DNA of 45,178 nucleotides from Propionivibrio sp. (GTDB lineage Bacteria; Pseudomonadota; Gammaproteobacteria; Burkholderiales; Rhodocyclaceae): NCBI RefSeq assembly GCF_016790145.1, contig NZ_JAEUOI010000168.1, positions 1 to 45,178 of the forward strand, read 5' to 3'. Shown piece by piece: positions 10,226 to 19,739 of this stretch (position 1 is its first letter; each line of letters starts with the position of its first letter). The notes under the pieces were generated by a model. It saw only the letters and a program-made list of their open reading frames with translations, ran no database searches and was not told where the DNA came from. The position numbers and the translations under genes were made by a program.

Positions 10226-11197
10226 CTAACGACGCTCCCCCGGCTTTGCTCCGGATTTTACTTTTCCTGCCGATCCGGCTTTTACGCTGGAAGAAACCAT
10301 CCCCGCCTCCAGCACGTCGGCTTCCGGACGTTTCAGGAGGGTTTTCAGCAGCGGCGGTTCGAAGTGGCGCTGCACCGTTATGGCGTAAAAGTTTTCATGA
10401 AGCTGCGGTACAACACAGTATTCCTCAAGTTGCCCGTTGCGCAGCTCATCCTGTACCACCACCCTTGGCAGCAGTGCGACACTGTCCGAGTCCCTGGCCA
10501 GCAACCGCAACATGGCCATGTCATCGACTTCGGCTTGCACCTGGTAGCGCAGCCCGAGTTGATCGCACAAGAGATCAAAACCGGTGCGAATATCGCTGGC
10601 GCGGCTAGGCAGTAGCAAGGGCACCTCAGCAAGCTCCTGCGGGAAGCGGAAGGCTTTCCCGCGCGAGCGTTTTTTCCCCACCAGACTCACCGGCTGGCGT
10701 GCGATTCGATGGCAGCGCCAAGGATGATCGGAATCGCTGTGAACACGCTGGTTGGAAAGCACCAGATCGAGCTTGTGTATGGAAAGACTGGCCAGCAACT
10801 CATCGAGGCTGCCCGACTGCAGCACTAACGCGACGTCGGCTCGCGAGAGCAACGGCTTGATGAAATTTTCCTGGAAGTTGCGCGACAGCGTGGCCACACC
10901 GCCAATGCGCAAAACCTGTCGTTCGCGGCGCGTGCCGTCGCGCAGCAGCGAGGTGAGTTCATTGCCCGTCGCAAAAATTGTTTCGGCATAGGTCAGCGCC
11001 ACCCGGCCGGCTTCGGTCAACTGCAGAGCGCGGCCCTCGCGCGCGAACAGGGCCTGGCCGAGCTGATCCTCCAACTGCTTGATCTGTGTCGACAGGGCGG
11101 ACTGCGACACATGCAACTGCGCTGCGGCGCGCGTCAGATTGCCTTCCCTGGCGACGGCCCAGAAATAGCGTAGATGGTGATAGTTCAGGCGGGACAT
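10226..11197 (-). CDS. LysR-family regulator divergent from the dab operon
   Basis: This is a 323-residue LysR-type transcriptional regulator. The N-terminal winged helix-turn-helix is clear (LNYHHLRYFWAVAREGNLTRAAAQLHVSQSALS in pieces, then a linker helix), with a typical effector-binding domain behind it (LRIGGVATLSRNF, LDLVLSN, LPSRASDIR). The sequence style resembles the NhaR subgroup, not CbbR, although that was judged by eye only. It is divergent from dabB with about 230 bp between starts, and that gap contains an AT-rich inverted repeat. LysR regulators commonly control the divergent neighbour, so control of the dab genes is inferred. ATG at 11195-11197 is preferred to a TTG two codons earlier. 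Confidence 0.88.
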   Translation of the reverse strand: MSRLNYHHLRYFWAVAREGNLTRAAAQLHVSQSALSTQIKQLEDQLGQALFAREGRALQLTEAGRVALTYAETIFATGNELTSLLRDGTRRERQVLRIGGVATLSRNFQENFIKPLLSRADVALVLQSGSLDELLASLSIHKLDLVLSNQRVHSDSDHPWRCHRIARQPVSLVGKKRSRGKAFRFPQELAEVPLLLPSRASDIRTGFDLLCDQLGLRYQVQAEVDDMAMLRLLARDSDSVALLPRVVVQDELRNGQLEEYCVVPQLHENFYAITVQRHFEPPLLKTLLKRPEADVLEAGMVSSSVKAGSAGKVKSGAKPGERR

Positions 11198-11339
11198 GGG
11201 CAATGCAGATAATTCATTCGTTTTTATAAAACGTAGCGTAGCGATCTATGAGTATTACAGAATCAATCAGCTTGTGCAAAGTTGCGTCCATCGACGCACG
11301 CTTGTCGCGCCGTGCGCCCTGATCATTCTTATTTGTAGA

Positions 11340-11360
11340 ACAATAAGCATCAATTATTGT
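11340..11360. promoter_or_regulatory. Inverted repeat, probable LysR operator in the lysR-dabB intergenic region
   Basis: ACAATAA (11340-11346) and TTATTGT (11354-11360) form a perfect 7-bp inverted repeat around a 7-bp spacer, inside an AT-rich stretch (11325-11375) that contrasts with its GC-rich surroundings. The position, 65-85 bp before the dabB start in a divergent LysR promoter region, is where LysR recognition and activation sites usually lie. Binding is inferred. Confidence 0.5.
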
Positions 11361-11424
11361 ATTTTACAAAAGTTTGTTGATTTGCCACAGTACAGCATCC
11401 GACGAACTCAACGAGGCCTCCCCG

Positions 11425-13077
11425 ATGGAAACAATGCTCGCCGAATTGCCGACCCTGCGCGTTGCCCTGCTGTGCGCGGTGCCGCTTCTTTTTGTTTTCG
11501 CCGCCGTGCCGGCCTTGACGACGAGTGCATCGGATTCTCGGGATTCTCCCGATTCCCCGTGGCGCTGGTCGCGCGTCGGCGCCGTGCTGGCGCTCTCTGC
11601 CTCGCTCGCCTCGCTCGCCTGGCTGATTGCCGGCGGCCCCGGAGTCTGGCGCGGGCCGGTTCTCGCAGGCACCGACGCGGGTGTCCATTTCAGCCTGCGC
11701 AGCGATGTCTTGGCCAACGTCATGCTGGTGCTGGTGTGCTTCATCGGCTGGGTCATCGTCGGCTATTCGCACTCGTATCTCGGCGGTCAGCGCGGCCAGC
11801 CGCGCTACATCCGCAGTCTGATGCTGACGCTCGCCGCAGTGACCGTGCTGGTGCTGTCGAACAACCTGCTGCTGCTGGTGCTCGCCTGGATCGGCACCAG
11901 CCTGGCGCTGCATGCCCTGCTGACGTTCTTCGATCAGCGGCCGCAAGCACTCATCGCCGCACACAAGAAGTTCCTCGCCAGCCGGGTGGCCGACGTGTGC
12001 ATGCTGAGCGCCATCGCCATCGTCTGGTCGCAGCTCGGCACGTTCGAGATCGACCAGGCGATCGCTGCCGCGCGGGCGCTCCCCGAGTACTCCGGCACGC
12101 TGCAGGCGGCTGCGGTACTGTTTGTGATCGGCGCGCTGTTCAAGTGCGCGCAACTGCCGGTGCACGGCTGGCTGATCCAGGTGATGGAGGCGCCGACGCC
12201 GGTTTCGGCACTGCTGCATGCGGGTGTCGTCAACCTCGGCGGTTTCGTGCTGATCCGCCTCGGTACCCTGGTCGCCGACGTGCCGCACGCGCAGGCATTG
12301 CTGGTCGTTGTCGGCGGCATCACCGCCGTCGTCGCGGCAGCAACGATGATGACCCGCATCAGCATCAAGGTGGCGCTGGCCTGGTCCACCTGCGCGCAGA
12401 TGGGCTTCATGCTCATGCAATGCGGCCTCGGCCTCTACGATCTAGCGCTGCTGCATATCGTCGCCCACTCGTTGTACAAGGCGCATGCGTTCCTGACCGC
12501 CGGTACGGCCGTGGAGCAGAACCGGCTGCAACAGATGACCACGCCCCTGCCAACGCTGAGCGGCTTCGCCTGGTTCACCAGCGCCATCGTCGGTGTCGGC
12601 ATCGTCGCCGCGGCAGCGCTCGCCTGGGGCATCCATCCGGCCGAAGCGCCTGCGCTGTGGGCGGTGAGCGCAGTCCTCGCGCTGGCTCTGGTGCCGCTGC
12701 TCACCGGGCCGCTGCTTCGTGCTGGCGGCGTATGGGTCCTCGCAGGTGTCGCCGGGGCTTTCGCCGTCGCACTCGCTTACTTTGGTCTGCACCTGCTGTT
12801 CAGGCACTGGCTGGGTGCGCCCGCCCCAGCAAACATGGGCCTGGTGGCCTGGGTGATCGGCTGCTTCGCGCTGCTGTTCATCGTCCAGGGTGCGGTACGC
12901 GCCCGGCCCCACGGCGCGCTGTCCCGCAAGCTTTACCCGTGGCTGTTCGCCGGCCTGTACCTGGATGAAGTCTTCACCCGCCTGACCTTCCGCGTGTGGC
13001 CGGCTCGTCTGCCGCCCAAGCCGGTCACAGCGCAACCCATCCTTCACGAACAAGTACGCACATCTGGAGCACTCTGA
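11425..13077 (+). CDS. dabB: DabB: NuoL/MrpA-like membrane subunit of a DAB inorganic carbon pump
   Basis: This polytopic membrane protein of 550 residues belongs to the proton-conducting antiporter family that includes NuoL and MrpA (proton_antipo_M). About 14 hydrophobic helices are seen. Family motifs include LLLLVLAWIGTSLALHALL, HKKFLASRVADVCMLSAI, FKCAQLPVHGWLIQVMEAPTPVSALLHAGVVNLGG (in pieces), TRISIKVALAWSTCAQMGFM and HIVAHSLYKAHAFL, with the conserved Lys and His residues of the proton channel. Because the next gene is a DabA (DUF2309) protein overlapping by one base, this is assigned as DabB, the cation-coupled partner that energises bicarbonate/CO2 uptake, and not as a respiratory complex I subunit. 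The ATG at 11425 has a GAGG-type site just upstream. Confidence 0.9.
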   Translation: METMLAELPTLRVALLCAVPLLFVFAAVPALTTSASDSRDSPDSPWRWSRVGAVLALSASLASLAWLIAGGPGVWRGPVLAGTDAGVHFSLRSDVLANVMLVLVCFIGWVIVGYSHSYLGGQRGQPRYIRSLMLTLAAVTVLVLSNNLLLLVLAWIGTSLALHALLTFFDQRPQALIAAHKKFLASRVADVCMLSAIAIVWSQLGTFEIDQAIAAARALPEYSGTLQAAAVLFVIGALFKCAQLPVHGWLIQVMEAPTPVSALLHAGVVNLGGFVLIRLGTLVADVPHAQALLVVVGGITAVVAAATMMTRISIKVALAWSTCAQMGFMLMQCGLGLYDLALLHIVAHSLYKAHAFLTAGTAVEQNRLQQMTTPLPTLSGFAWFTSAIVGVGIVAAAALAWGIHPAEAPALWAVSAVLALALVPLLTGPLLRAGGVWVLAGVAGAFAVALAYFGLHLLFRHWLGAPAPANMGLVAWVIGCFALLFIVQGAVRARPHGALSRKLYPWLFAGLYLDEVFTRLTFRVWPARLPPKPVTAQPILHEQVRTSGAL

Positions 13078-15563
13078 TGAACGCTGTGACCGAAATTTCG
13101 ACCCGGGCGACACCCTCCGCCCTCAGACCCGCGATTGACGCCGCGTGCGGGCGAATCGCCCCGACCTGGCCGCTCGATCGCTTCATCGCGGTCAACCCCT
13201 ACTGGGGTCACCTGGAGCGGCCGATCGCGGTCGCCGCGGCCAAGCTCGCCGCGCTGGCGGGGAGCCCGATGCTGATGCCGAGAAGCTGGTACCGCGAACA
13301 CTGGCAGGCCGGCCGTGTCACCAAGGCGCACCTCAGGGAGGCCATCGAGGCGAGCGGAGCCAACTGCACGGTGGAGGAACTGGTGGCGAGCCTGAGCGCG
13401 ACCCCGACCTTTCCGGGACGCCTGCCGCTGGCGACCGATCTGGTGGACGCCCGCCGCGACACCCGCCACCACATGGCCTGGCGCGACTACGTCACGCATC
13501 ACGTAAGCCAGGGCACGGCTGCGTACTTCGACCAGGGGCAGGCCACCTGGGGGCCGGACCACAGCGGCGGTCTCTACGCGAGCTGGCGCCGGCAGTCGGA
13601 GCACGACTTCGGCCCGGCGATGCTGATGGGTTACCACGGCTTCAGCCAGCGGCTGCGTAAACTGCCCTCCGACCCGATGACGCTGATCGACGCCGCCGTG
13701 TCCGTGCTGTGCATCCCGGAGGAGGGGCGCGAGGCTTACTTCACCGCGCTGCTGATGAGCATCAACGGCTGGTCGTCCTGGTGTGCCTACCAGCGCTGGC
13801 AGGCGCGGCTCGCCCAGCGCGATGACGATCACATCGTGCATCTGCTCGCCATTCGCCTGGCCTGGGAGTTGCTGCTGCATGAGGGTTACCCCGAGGCCGG
13901 GGTGGCCGCAGGTCTGGCTTTCGCCTGGCGCGGAGCAGAAGGAGTGGTCTCCCACGTACAGGCCGCGCAGAGCCGCGACTGGCTGTGGCAGGTAGCGCTC
14001 GAGCGTGCCTACCAGGGGCCGGTAGCGAAGGCACTGATGGCGGGAGCCGCGCAGCCCGATACCGTGGAGACTGCGCCGGCCGTGCAGGCGGTGTTCTGTA
14101 TCGACGTGCGCTCCGAGGTTTACCGTCGCGCGCTGGAGGCGAGCAGCGCCAACAAGGTCCAGACCATGGGTTTTGCCGGCTTCTTCGCGCTGTTCATCGA
14201 GTACCGGCCTCTCGGCAGCCAGATGGTCCGGCCGCAGTTGCCCGGCCTGCTCCATCCGGGGCTGTGCGTCACCGACGAAGGCGATTCGCCTGCCCACACT
14301 GAAGCGCTGGCCAGGCACCGCAGGAAATACCTGCTGATGCGCCAGCAGTGGCAGACATTCCGCGGCGGCGCCGGGTCCACGTTCTCCTTCGTGGAAGCCT
14401 GCGGGCTGTTCTATGCCGGCAAGCTGCTCAAGAATCGCCTCGGCGGTGAAAGGAAGCCCGTGCCCGTGGAACAGAGCGGTCTACCCGAGGCCGAGCGCAA
14501 GTTACTGCGCCCGCGTTTCCCCACCCGCGGCGGGCCGGACCTGGAAGCGCGCGTCAACATGGCGGTCACGGCGCTGGGCGCGATGGGTCTTTCCACTGGC
14601 TATGCGCGCGTGATCCTGCTCGCCGGGCACGGCAGCACGAGCGCCAACAACCCGCATGCTGCGGGACTCGATTGCGGCGCCTGTGGCGGGCAGACCGGCG
14701 AGGTGAATTCGCGCTCGCTCGCCGCCCTGCTGAACGACCCGGCGGTGCGCAAGGGCTTGCAGCAGCGCGGGCTGGACGTGCCCGAGAGCACGATCTTCGT
14801 CGGCGGCCTGCACAACACCACCACCGACGAGATGCTGCTCTACGACACCGATCTCCTGCCCGCCAGCCATACCAAAGACCTGGACGAGCTGCGCCGCTGG
14901 CTCGGCGAAGCAGGCCAGCGCGCGCGCACCGAACGCGCCGCATTGCTGGGTCTTGCGAGCCAGATCGACTCACCCGCCGCTCTCCATGAGTCCATCAAGT
15001 CGCGCACCAGCGACTGGGCTCAGGTGCGGCCCGAATGGGGTCTCGCCGGCTGTGCCGCCTTCGTCGTCGCACCGCGCAGCCGCAGCCAGCACATCAACCT
15101 CGGCGGTCGCAGCTTCCTGCACGACTACCGCTGGCAGCGCGACCCCGGCTTCAAGGTGCTGGAGTTGATCATGACTGCGCCGATGGTCGTCACCAACTGG
15201 ATCAACATGCAGTACTACGCCTCAACGGTGGACAACCCGCTCTATGGCAGCGGCGACAAAGTGCTGCACAACGTGGTCGGTGGTGACATTGGCGTATTCG
15301 AGGGCAACGGCGGTGACCTGCGCATCGGCCTGCCGATGCAATCGATCCACGACGGCGAGCGCTTCGTGCACACGCCGCTGCGCCTGTCGGTGTTCATCGA
15401 GGCCCCGCGCCACGAGATCGACAAGATCATCGGCAAGCATGCCCTCGTCAGACAGCTCGTTGACAACGAGTGGCTGCACCTGTTCCACATCGAGCCGGCC
15501 GGGACGACGGTCTCGCGCTATCGCCCCGGCGGGGCATGGCAGGAAGTCAAGTCAGCACCATGA
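13077..15563 (+). CDS. dabA: DabA: zinc-dependent carbonic-anhydrase-like subunit (DUF2309/UPF0753)
   Basis: This 828-residue protein belongs to the DUF2309/UPF0753 family, shown in Halothiobacillus to be the beta-carbonic-anhydrase-like half of the DAB inorganic carbon accumulation complex. The presumed zinc and active-site residues are in place: Cys341 and Asp343 in FCIDVRSE, His518 in LAGHGS, and Cys533 in GLDCGACGG. The His-to-Cys spacing of 15 equals that of the characterised protein. The N terminus (PLDRFIAVNPYWG) is typical. It starts at an ATG overlapping the dabB TGA, with GGAG upstream, and its TGA overlaps the next start, so the three genes are coupled. Predicted role: vectorial conversion of CO2 to bicarbonate at the inner membrane. 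Confidence 0.94.
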   Translation: MNAVTEISTRATPSALRPAIDAACGRIAPTWPLDRFIAVNPYWGHLERPIAVAAAKLAALAGSPMLMPRSWYREHWQAGRVTKAHLREAIEASGANCTVEELVASLSATPTFPGRLPLATDLVDARRDTRHHMAWRDYVTHHVSQGTAAYFDQGQATWGPDHSGGLYASWRRQSEHDFGPAMLMGYHGFSQRLRKLPSDPMTLIDAAVSVLCIPEEGREAYFTALLMSINGWSSWCAYQRWQARLAQRDDDHIVHLLAIRLAWELLLHEGYPEAGVAAGLAFAWRGAEGVVSHVQAAQSRDWLWQVALERAYQGPVAKALMAGAAQPDTVETAPAVQAVFCIDVRSEVYRRALEASSANKVQTMGFAGFFALFIEYRPLGSQMVRPQLPGLLHPGLCVTDEGDSPAHTEALARHRRKYLLMRQQWQTFRGGAGSTFSFVEACGLFYAGKLLKNRLGGERKPVPVEQSGLPEAERKLLRPRFPTRGGPDLEARVNMAVTALGAMGLSTGYARVILLAGHGSTSANNPHAAGLDCGACGGQTGEVNSRSLAALLNDPAVRKGLQQRGLDVPESTIFVGGLHNTTTDEMLLYDTDLLPASHTKDLDELRRWLGEAGQRARTERAALLGLASQIDSPAALHESIKSRTSDWAQVRPEWGLAGCAAFVVAPRSRSQHINLGGRSFLHDYRWQRDPGFKVLELIMTAPMVVTNWINMQYYASTVDNPLYGSGDKVLHNVVGGDIGVFEGNGGDLRIGLPMQSIHDGERFVHTPLRLSVFIEAPRHEIDKIIGKHALVRQLVDNEWLHLFHIEPAGTTVSRYRPGGAWQEVKSAP

Positions 15564-16525
15564 TCAGCCGTCTTCCCGATTTCATAGCCGACTCGGTCTT
15601 GTCCGACAGGCAGCCAGCCGCCGCTATCGTCGGCGGCACGGGTTACCGCTTGCCGATGCAAGCGGACCAGGCTGAGAGCATCATGGACGCTTATTCCGGC
15701 CGCCCGGTCGCGCTGCTCACCCAGCACGGCAAGGAGCAAGTCCTGGCGCAGCCGCTGGAACGAGCACTCGGCTGCCGGGTGCAGTTGGTTACCGGCTACG
15801 ACACCGATCAGTTGGGAAGCTTCACTCGCGAGATCCCGCGCGCCGGCACGCAGCTTGGTGCAGCGCGGAAAAAGGCGCGCATCGGCATGGAGCGGTCTGG
15901 GCTGTCACTGGGACTGGCCAGTGAAGGCAGCTACGGGCCGGATCCGTTTTCCGGACTTTTCCCCTGGAACACGGAGATTTTGGTCTGGTTCGACGACGAG
16001 CGCGAACTGGAAGTCATTGGCGTCGCGCAGGGCAAGGCGAATTTTGCCCACCTGCTGGCGCCGGAGTGGGCGGCGGTCGAGGCCTTCGCCAAACAGGTGC
16101 GCTTTCCCGAACAGCATCTGGTGCTGCGCCCGGACGGCGAACAGGATTTGCGCATTTGCAAGGGAATCGGCCGCTGGGAGGACCTGCACACCGCTTTTTT
16201 CTGTGCGCTGGCCGACTCGGCCAATGGTCTCGTCTTTGTCGAGACAGACGGGCGCGCCCATGCCAATCCGGCACGCATGGAAATCATTCGTCGCGCTGGC
16301 GAGGATCTGGCCAGGAAACTGTGCAGTTGCTGTCCGGTTTGCGCAACTCCGGGATTCTGGATCGTCGAGCGCGTCGTCGGGTTGCCGTGTCAAGCGTGCG
16401 GTGCGCCGACCGGCGAGGTTCTTTGCGAAGTTCATGGCTGTCTCAAATGCGCTTACCGTATCGACCACCTGCGCCATGGCCCGCCTTATGCCGACCCGGG
16501 CCGCTGCGCGTACTGCAATCCATGA
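15560..16525 (+). CDS. Third dab-operon gene: unknown protein with two C-terminal zinc ribbons (DUF6671-like)
   Basis: This 321-residue soluble protein has no function I can name; by eye it resembles the uncharacterised DUF6671 family. The body contains VALLTQHGKEQVLAQPLERALG, SFTREIPRAGTQLGAARKKA, GLSLGLASEGSYGPDPF, WNTEILVWFDDERELEVIG and VFVETDGRAHANPARM (conserved-looking Asp, Asn and Arg). The C terminus carries two four-cysteine knuckles: C258/C261 with C277/C280, and C294/C297 with C316/C319. These are expected to bind zinc. The ATG (15560-15562) overlaps the dabA TGA, which implies translational coupling and a role linked to inorganic carbon uptake. There is no signal peptide or membrane segment. 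A start at 15536 is possible. Confidence 0.8.
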   Translation: MISRLPDFIADSVLSDRQPAAAIVGGTGYRLPMQADQAESIMDAYSGRPVALLTQHGKEQVLAQPLERALGCRVQLVTGYDTDQLGSFTREIPRAGTQLGAARKKARIGMERSGLSLGLASEGSYGPDPFSGLFPWNTEILVWFDDERELEVIGVAQGKANFAHLLAPEWAAVEAFAKQVRFPEQHLVLRPDGEQDLRICKGIGRWEDLHTAFFCALADSANGLVFVETDGRAHANPARMEIIRRAGEDLARKLCSCCPVCATPGFWIVERVVGLPCQACGAPTGEVLCEVHGCLKCAYRIDHLRHGPPYADPGRCAYCNP

Positions 16526-16632
16526 CTCGCAAAAGCAGGCTATCATCGAGAGTCCGTCCCCGATTGACGCCACGCACGTTGAACATTCGGGGCAGGACTA
16601 TTCGACAACGCCACCTCATCGGGAGCTAGCTC

Positions 16633-18312
16633 ATGGCCGACAACCACCGCAGTCGAACGATTACCGCCGGACTCGCCCGCACACCCAACCGCGCCATGTT
16701 GCGCGCAGTCGGTTTTGCCGACGCCGACTTCGACAAGCCGATTGTCGGCATTGCCAACGGCTATTCGACCATCACCCCCTGCAACAGCGGCCTCGACGTA
16801 CTGGCGCGACGCGCCGAAACGGCATTGAAGGTGGCCGGCGCCATGCCCCAGGTTTTCGGCACGATAACCATCTCGGACGGCATCTCGATGGGAACCGAAG
16901 GAATGAAATGCTCGCTCGTCTCGCGCGAAGTCATCGCCGATTCGATCGAGACCGTTTGTCTCGGCCAGAGCCTTGACGGCGTTCTGGCGCTGGGCGGTTG
17001 CGACAAGAACATGCCGGGCGCGATGATCGCCATCGCACGATTGAATATCCCTGCCATTTTCGTTTATGGCGGCACCATTAAACCGGGACACTGGAAGGGG
17101 CAGGATCTGACCATCGTCTCGGCCTTTGAGGCGGTCGGCCAGCATGCGGCCGGCACGCTGTCGGCGGAAGACCTGCTCGGTATCGAACGCCATGCCTGCC
17201 CCGGCAGTGGTTCCTGCGGCGGCATGTATACCGCCAACACCATGTCCTCGGCCTTCGAAGCGCTCGGCATGAGCTTGCAGGCCTCGTCAACAATGGCCGC
17301 CGAGGACAGTGAAACGGCCGATTCCAGCGCCGCATCGGCGCAGGCGCTGATGTCGGCGATTCGCGCCGGACGGCGCCCGCGCGACATCATCACGCGCGCC
17401 AGCATCGAGAACGCCGTTGCTGTGATCATGGCGGTCGGAGGGTCCACCAACGCGGTGTTGCACTTCCTGGCGATCGCCGATGCCGCCGGCGTCAAGTGGG
17501 AGCTCGACGATTTCGAGCGGGTGCGCCGCAAGGTGCCGGTCATCTGCGACCTTAAACCCTCGGGGCACTATGTCGCTACCGATCTGCACCGGGCCGGCGG
17601 TATTCCGCAGGTGATGAAAATGCTGCTCGAAAACAAACTGCTCGACGGCAACTGCATGACGATCAGCGGGCAAACCATCGCCGAGACCCTGGCGCATATC
17701 CCCGCCGCCCCACGGCCCGGTCAGGAGGTGATCCGGACGTTCGCCGCGCCGCTCTACGCCCAGGGCCATCTCGCGATCCTGCGTGGCAATCTCGCGAGCG
17801 AAGGCTGTGTAGCCAAGATCACGGGGCTGGCCAATCCGGTCATTACCGGCCCGGCGAGAGTCTTCGATTCCGAGGAGGAGGCGCTTGCGGCAATCCTGGC
17901 CGACCGCATCCGTGCCGGCGATGTACTTGTCATCCGCTACGAAGGGCCTAAAGGCGGCCCCGGGATGCGCGAGATGCTGGCGCCGACAGCGGCGATTATC
18001 GGCAAGGGTCTTGGCAAATCGGTCGGCCTGATCACCGACGGACGCTTCTCCGGCGGCACCTGGGGCATGGTCGTTGGGCATGTCGCGCCCGAGGCTGCAG
18101 TCGGCGGAACGATTGCGCTGGTCGAGGAGGGCGATGCGATCACCATCGACGCGCATCGTCTGTTGATCCAGCTCGAAGTTGCTGAACCTGAAATCGCCCG
18201 CCGGCGCGCAGCCTGGTCGCCCCCGTTGCCGCGCTATACGCGTGGCGTGTTGGCCAAATACGCCAGACAGGTGGGCAGCGCCAGTCTTGGAGCGATTACC
18301 GATGCCCCTTGA
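16633..18312 (+). CDS. ilvD: Dihydroxy-acid dehydratase IlvD
   Basis: This Fe-S enzyme of 559 residues dehydrates 2,3-dihydroxy-isovalerate and its homologue in branched-chain amino acid synthesis. The three cluster cysteines are Cys50 (ITPCNSG), Cys123 (GGCDKNMPG) and Cys195 ([13 protein letters not shown]). Other conserved segments are [21 protein letters not shown] in two parts, [19 protein letters not shown] and TDGRFSGGT. The length is standard for the shorter IlvD group. It lies 107 bp after the dab operon on the same strand, probably with its own promoter, and ends 40 bp from the convergent DUF3422 gene. Confidence 0.95.
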   Translation: MADNHRSRTITAGLARTPNRAMLRAVGFADADFDKPIVGIANGYSTITPCNSGLDVLARRAETALKVAGAMPQVFGTITISDGISMGTEGMKCSLVSREVIADSIETVCLGQSLDGVLALGGCDKNMPGAMIAIARLNIPAIFVYGGTIKPGHWKGQDLTIVSAFEAVGQHAAGTLSAEDLLGIERHACPGSGSCGGMYTANTMSSAFEALGMSLQASSTMAAEDSETADSSAASAQALMSAIRAGRRPRDIITRASIENAVAVIMAVGGSTNAVLHFLAIADAAGVKWELDDFERVRRKVPVICDLKPSGHYVATDLHRAGGIPQVMKMLLENKLLDGNCMTISGQTIAETLAHIPAAPRPGQEVIRTFAAPLYAQGHLAILRGNLASEGCVAKITGLANPVITGPARVFDSEEEALAAILADRIRAGDVLVIRYEGPKGGPGMREMLAPTAAIIGKGLGKSVGLITDGRFSGGTWGMVVGHVAPEAAVGGTIALVEEGDAITIDAHRLLIQLEVAEPEIARRRAAWSPPLPRYTRGVLAKYARQVGSASLGAITDAP

Positions 18313-18352
18313 GAGTTTGTCGGCAAACTGAAAATCCACCGCGTTGAATGCG

Positions 18353-19687
18353 CTACGCGGCCCCCGCATCGGAGTCCTGGCCCATGTTGCGGCGCGCGCG
18401 CCGCAACACCAGCAATCCGACCAGTGCAAGAAGCGGAACCGCAGCACCGATGACCAGATCGGGCGAGATCGGCACACCGAGGGTCTTCAGCGCCTTGGCG
18501 CCATAGCCCAGCAATCCCGTCAGGTAGTAAACGATGGCGGCCAGCGACAGCCCCTCGACGGTCTGCTGCAGCTTGAGCTGGAGTGCGGCGCGGCGCGCGG
18601 TAGCGGCCAGCAGTTCCTGATTCTGGCGTTCGCGAACGATGTTCACCCGCGTCGATAACAGGCTGCTGGCCTGTGCCACCCGGTCCGACAGGTCGCCCAG
18701 CCGCTGCGATACCGTGGCGCAGGTGGCCATGGCCGGGCTCAGCCGCCGGGTCATGAACTCGTCGAAATTCTGCAGGCCGCGGATTGGCTGTTCACGCAAT
18801 TCGCCAATGCGGGTGGTGATCAGCGCATGGTAGGCGCGGCTGGCACCAAAGCGAAACTGGCTGGCAGCCAGCGCACTTTCAACCTCGGTAGCCAGCGCCG
18901 TCAACCGATGCAGCAAATCCTCGTCCTCGCTGGCGTCGCGGGCAATGCGTTCGATCAACCCGACCAGCGTACGCTCGATCGTCATCAGCCGCGGCCACAG
19001 CTCACGCGCTATCGGCAGCGCCAGCAGTGCCATCATGCGGTAGGCCTCGATCTCGAACAGCCGCTGCAGCATCCGGCCGGCCGAGCGCGCGGTCATGTCC
19101 CTGTCCTGGAGCAGAAAGCGGGCAAAGCCGTCGTCATGGATCACGAAATCGGTGAACGCCAGTCCGGCGCCGTCACCGATGCGCGAACCGACCACCATGT
19201 TCTGTCCGAAATGGGTAGACAACTGTTCGGTCGTGGGTATTGCTGCGGCGCCGTCAGGCTGCACATTGGCCACCACCAGTTTGGCGTGGGCGGCGAATAC
19301 TGTCTGCCCCGGCACTGAGGCCAGCCAGCCCGGCGGCAGCAGCGCGGCCACCGGCTCGCTGAAGGGCTTGGGGCTAAGCCCGTCAGAAAAAAAGGTGTAG
19401 CTCGAAAACTCGCCATGCCGCTCCCACTTCAGGCGCAGCACACCCAGCGCGGCTGACCAGTGCGTGGCGTGCTCGGCCGGCGGTTCCATCCCCTGGCTGG
19501 CGCACAGTGCGGCGATGTGCGCCAACTCGGCATCCAGTGCCTCGGCATCGATGCGCACCGCTACATAGGTGGCCCGGCATGGAGCCGAGAGCGGCTCCGG
19601 CACCCGCGCCAGAACCTCGGCGGCGAGCAAGGCGCGTTGCGGATGGTCGGGCGGCAACAGCGTTGCCGGCAGGGGAAGGGAACTCAA
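18353..19687 (-). CDS. DUF3422 family membrane-anchored protein
   Basis: This 444-residue protein is recognised as DUF3422, a family of unknown function common in alpha- and betaproteobacteria. The N-terminal half is soluble, with motifs such as HPQRALLAAEVLARVPEPL, RLKWERHGEFSSYTFF and DGFARFLLQD. Then comes a helical region (GRMLQRLFEIEAYRMMALLALP), then coiled-coil-like helices. The C terminus has two hydrophobic segments at about residues 378-395 and 410-428, ending in a basic tail. Membrane attachment by this C-terminal hairpin is inferred. It lies 52 bp downstream of the corA-like gene on the same strand and may be co-transcribed with it. Confidence 0.85.
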   Translation of the reverse strand: MSSLPLPATLLPPDHPQRALLAAEVLARVPEPLSAPCRATYVAVRIDAEALDAELAHIAALCASQGMEPPAEHATHWSAALGVLRLKWERHGEFSSYTFFSDGLSPKPFSEPVAALLPPGWLASVPGQTVFAAHAKLVVANVQPDGAAAIPTTEQLSTHFGQNMVVGSRIGDGAGLAFTDFVIHDDGFARFLLQDRDMTARSAGRMLQRLFEIEAYRMMALLALPIARELWPRLMTIERTLVGLIERIARDASEDEDLLHRLTALATEVESALAASQFRFGASRAYHALITTRIGELREQPIRGLQNFDEFMTRRLSPAMATCATVSQRLGDLSDRVAQASSLLSTRVNIVRERQNQELLAATARRAALQLKLQQTVEGLSLAAIVYYLTGLLGYGAKALKTLGVPISPDLVIGAAVPLLALVGLLVLRRARRNMGQDSDAGAA

Positions 19688-19739
19688 GTGGACCTCCGGG
19701 TTAGGACGTATTCGTTACGTGGTCAAGTCCGGCAGGCTG

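Noticed and set aside
13044-14318. 424-codon minus-strand frame inside dabA
   Set aside because: Mirror frame of the high-GC dabA gene; no domain sense and no ribosome site.
18314-18329. Hairpin AGTTTG-TCGG-CAAACT between ilvD and the DUF3422 gene as a terminator
   Set aside because: Stem of only six pairs, not GC rich, and no T run on either strand; too weak to call.
17287-18477. 396-codon minus-strand frame inside ilvD
   Set aside because: Complete ilvD motifs on the other strand; the frame is a codon-bias artefact.
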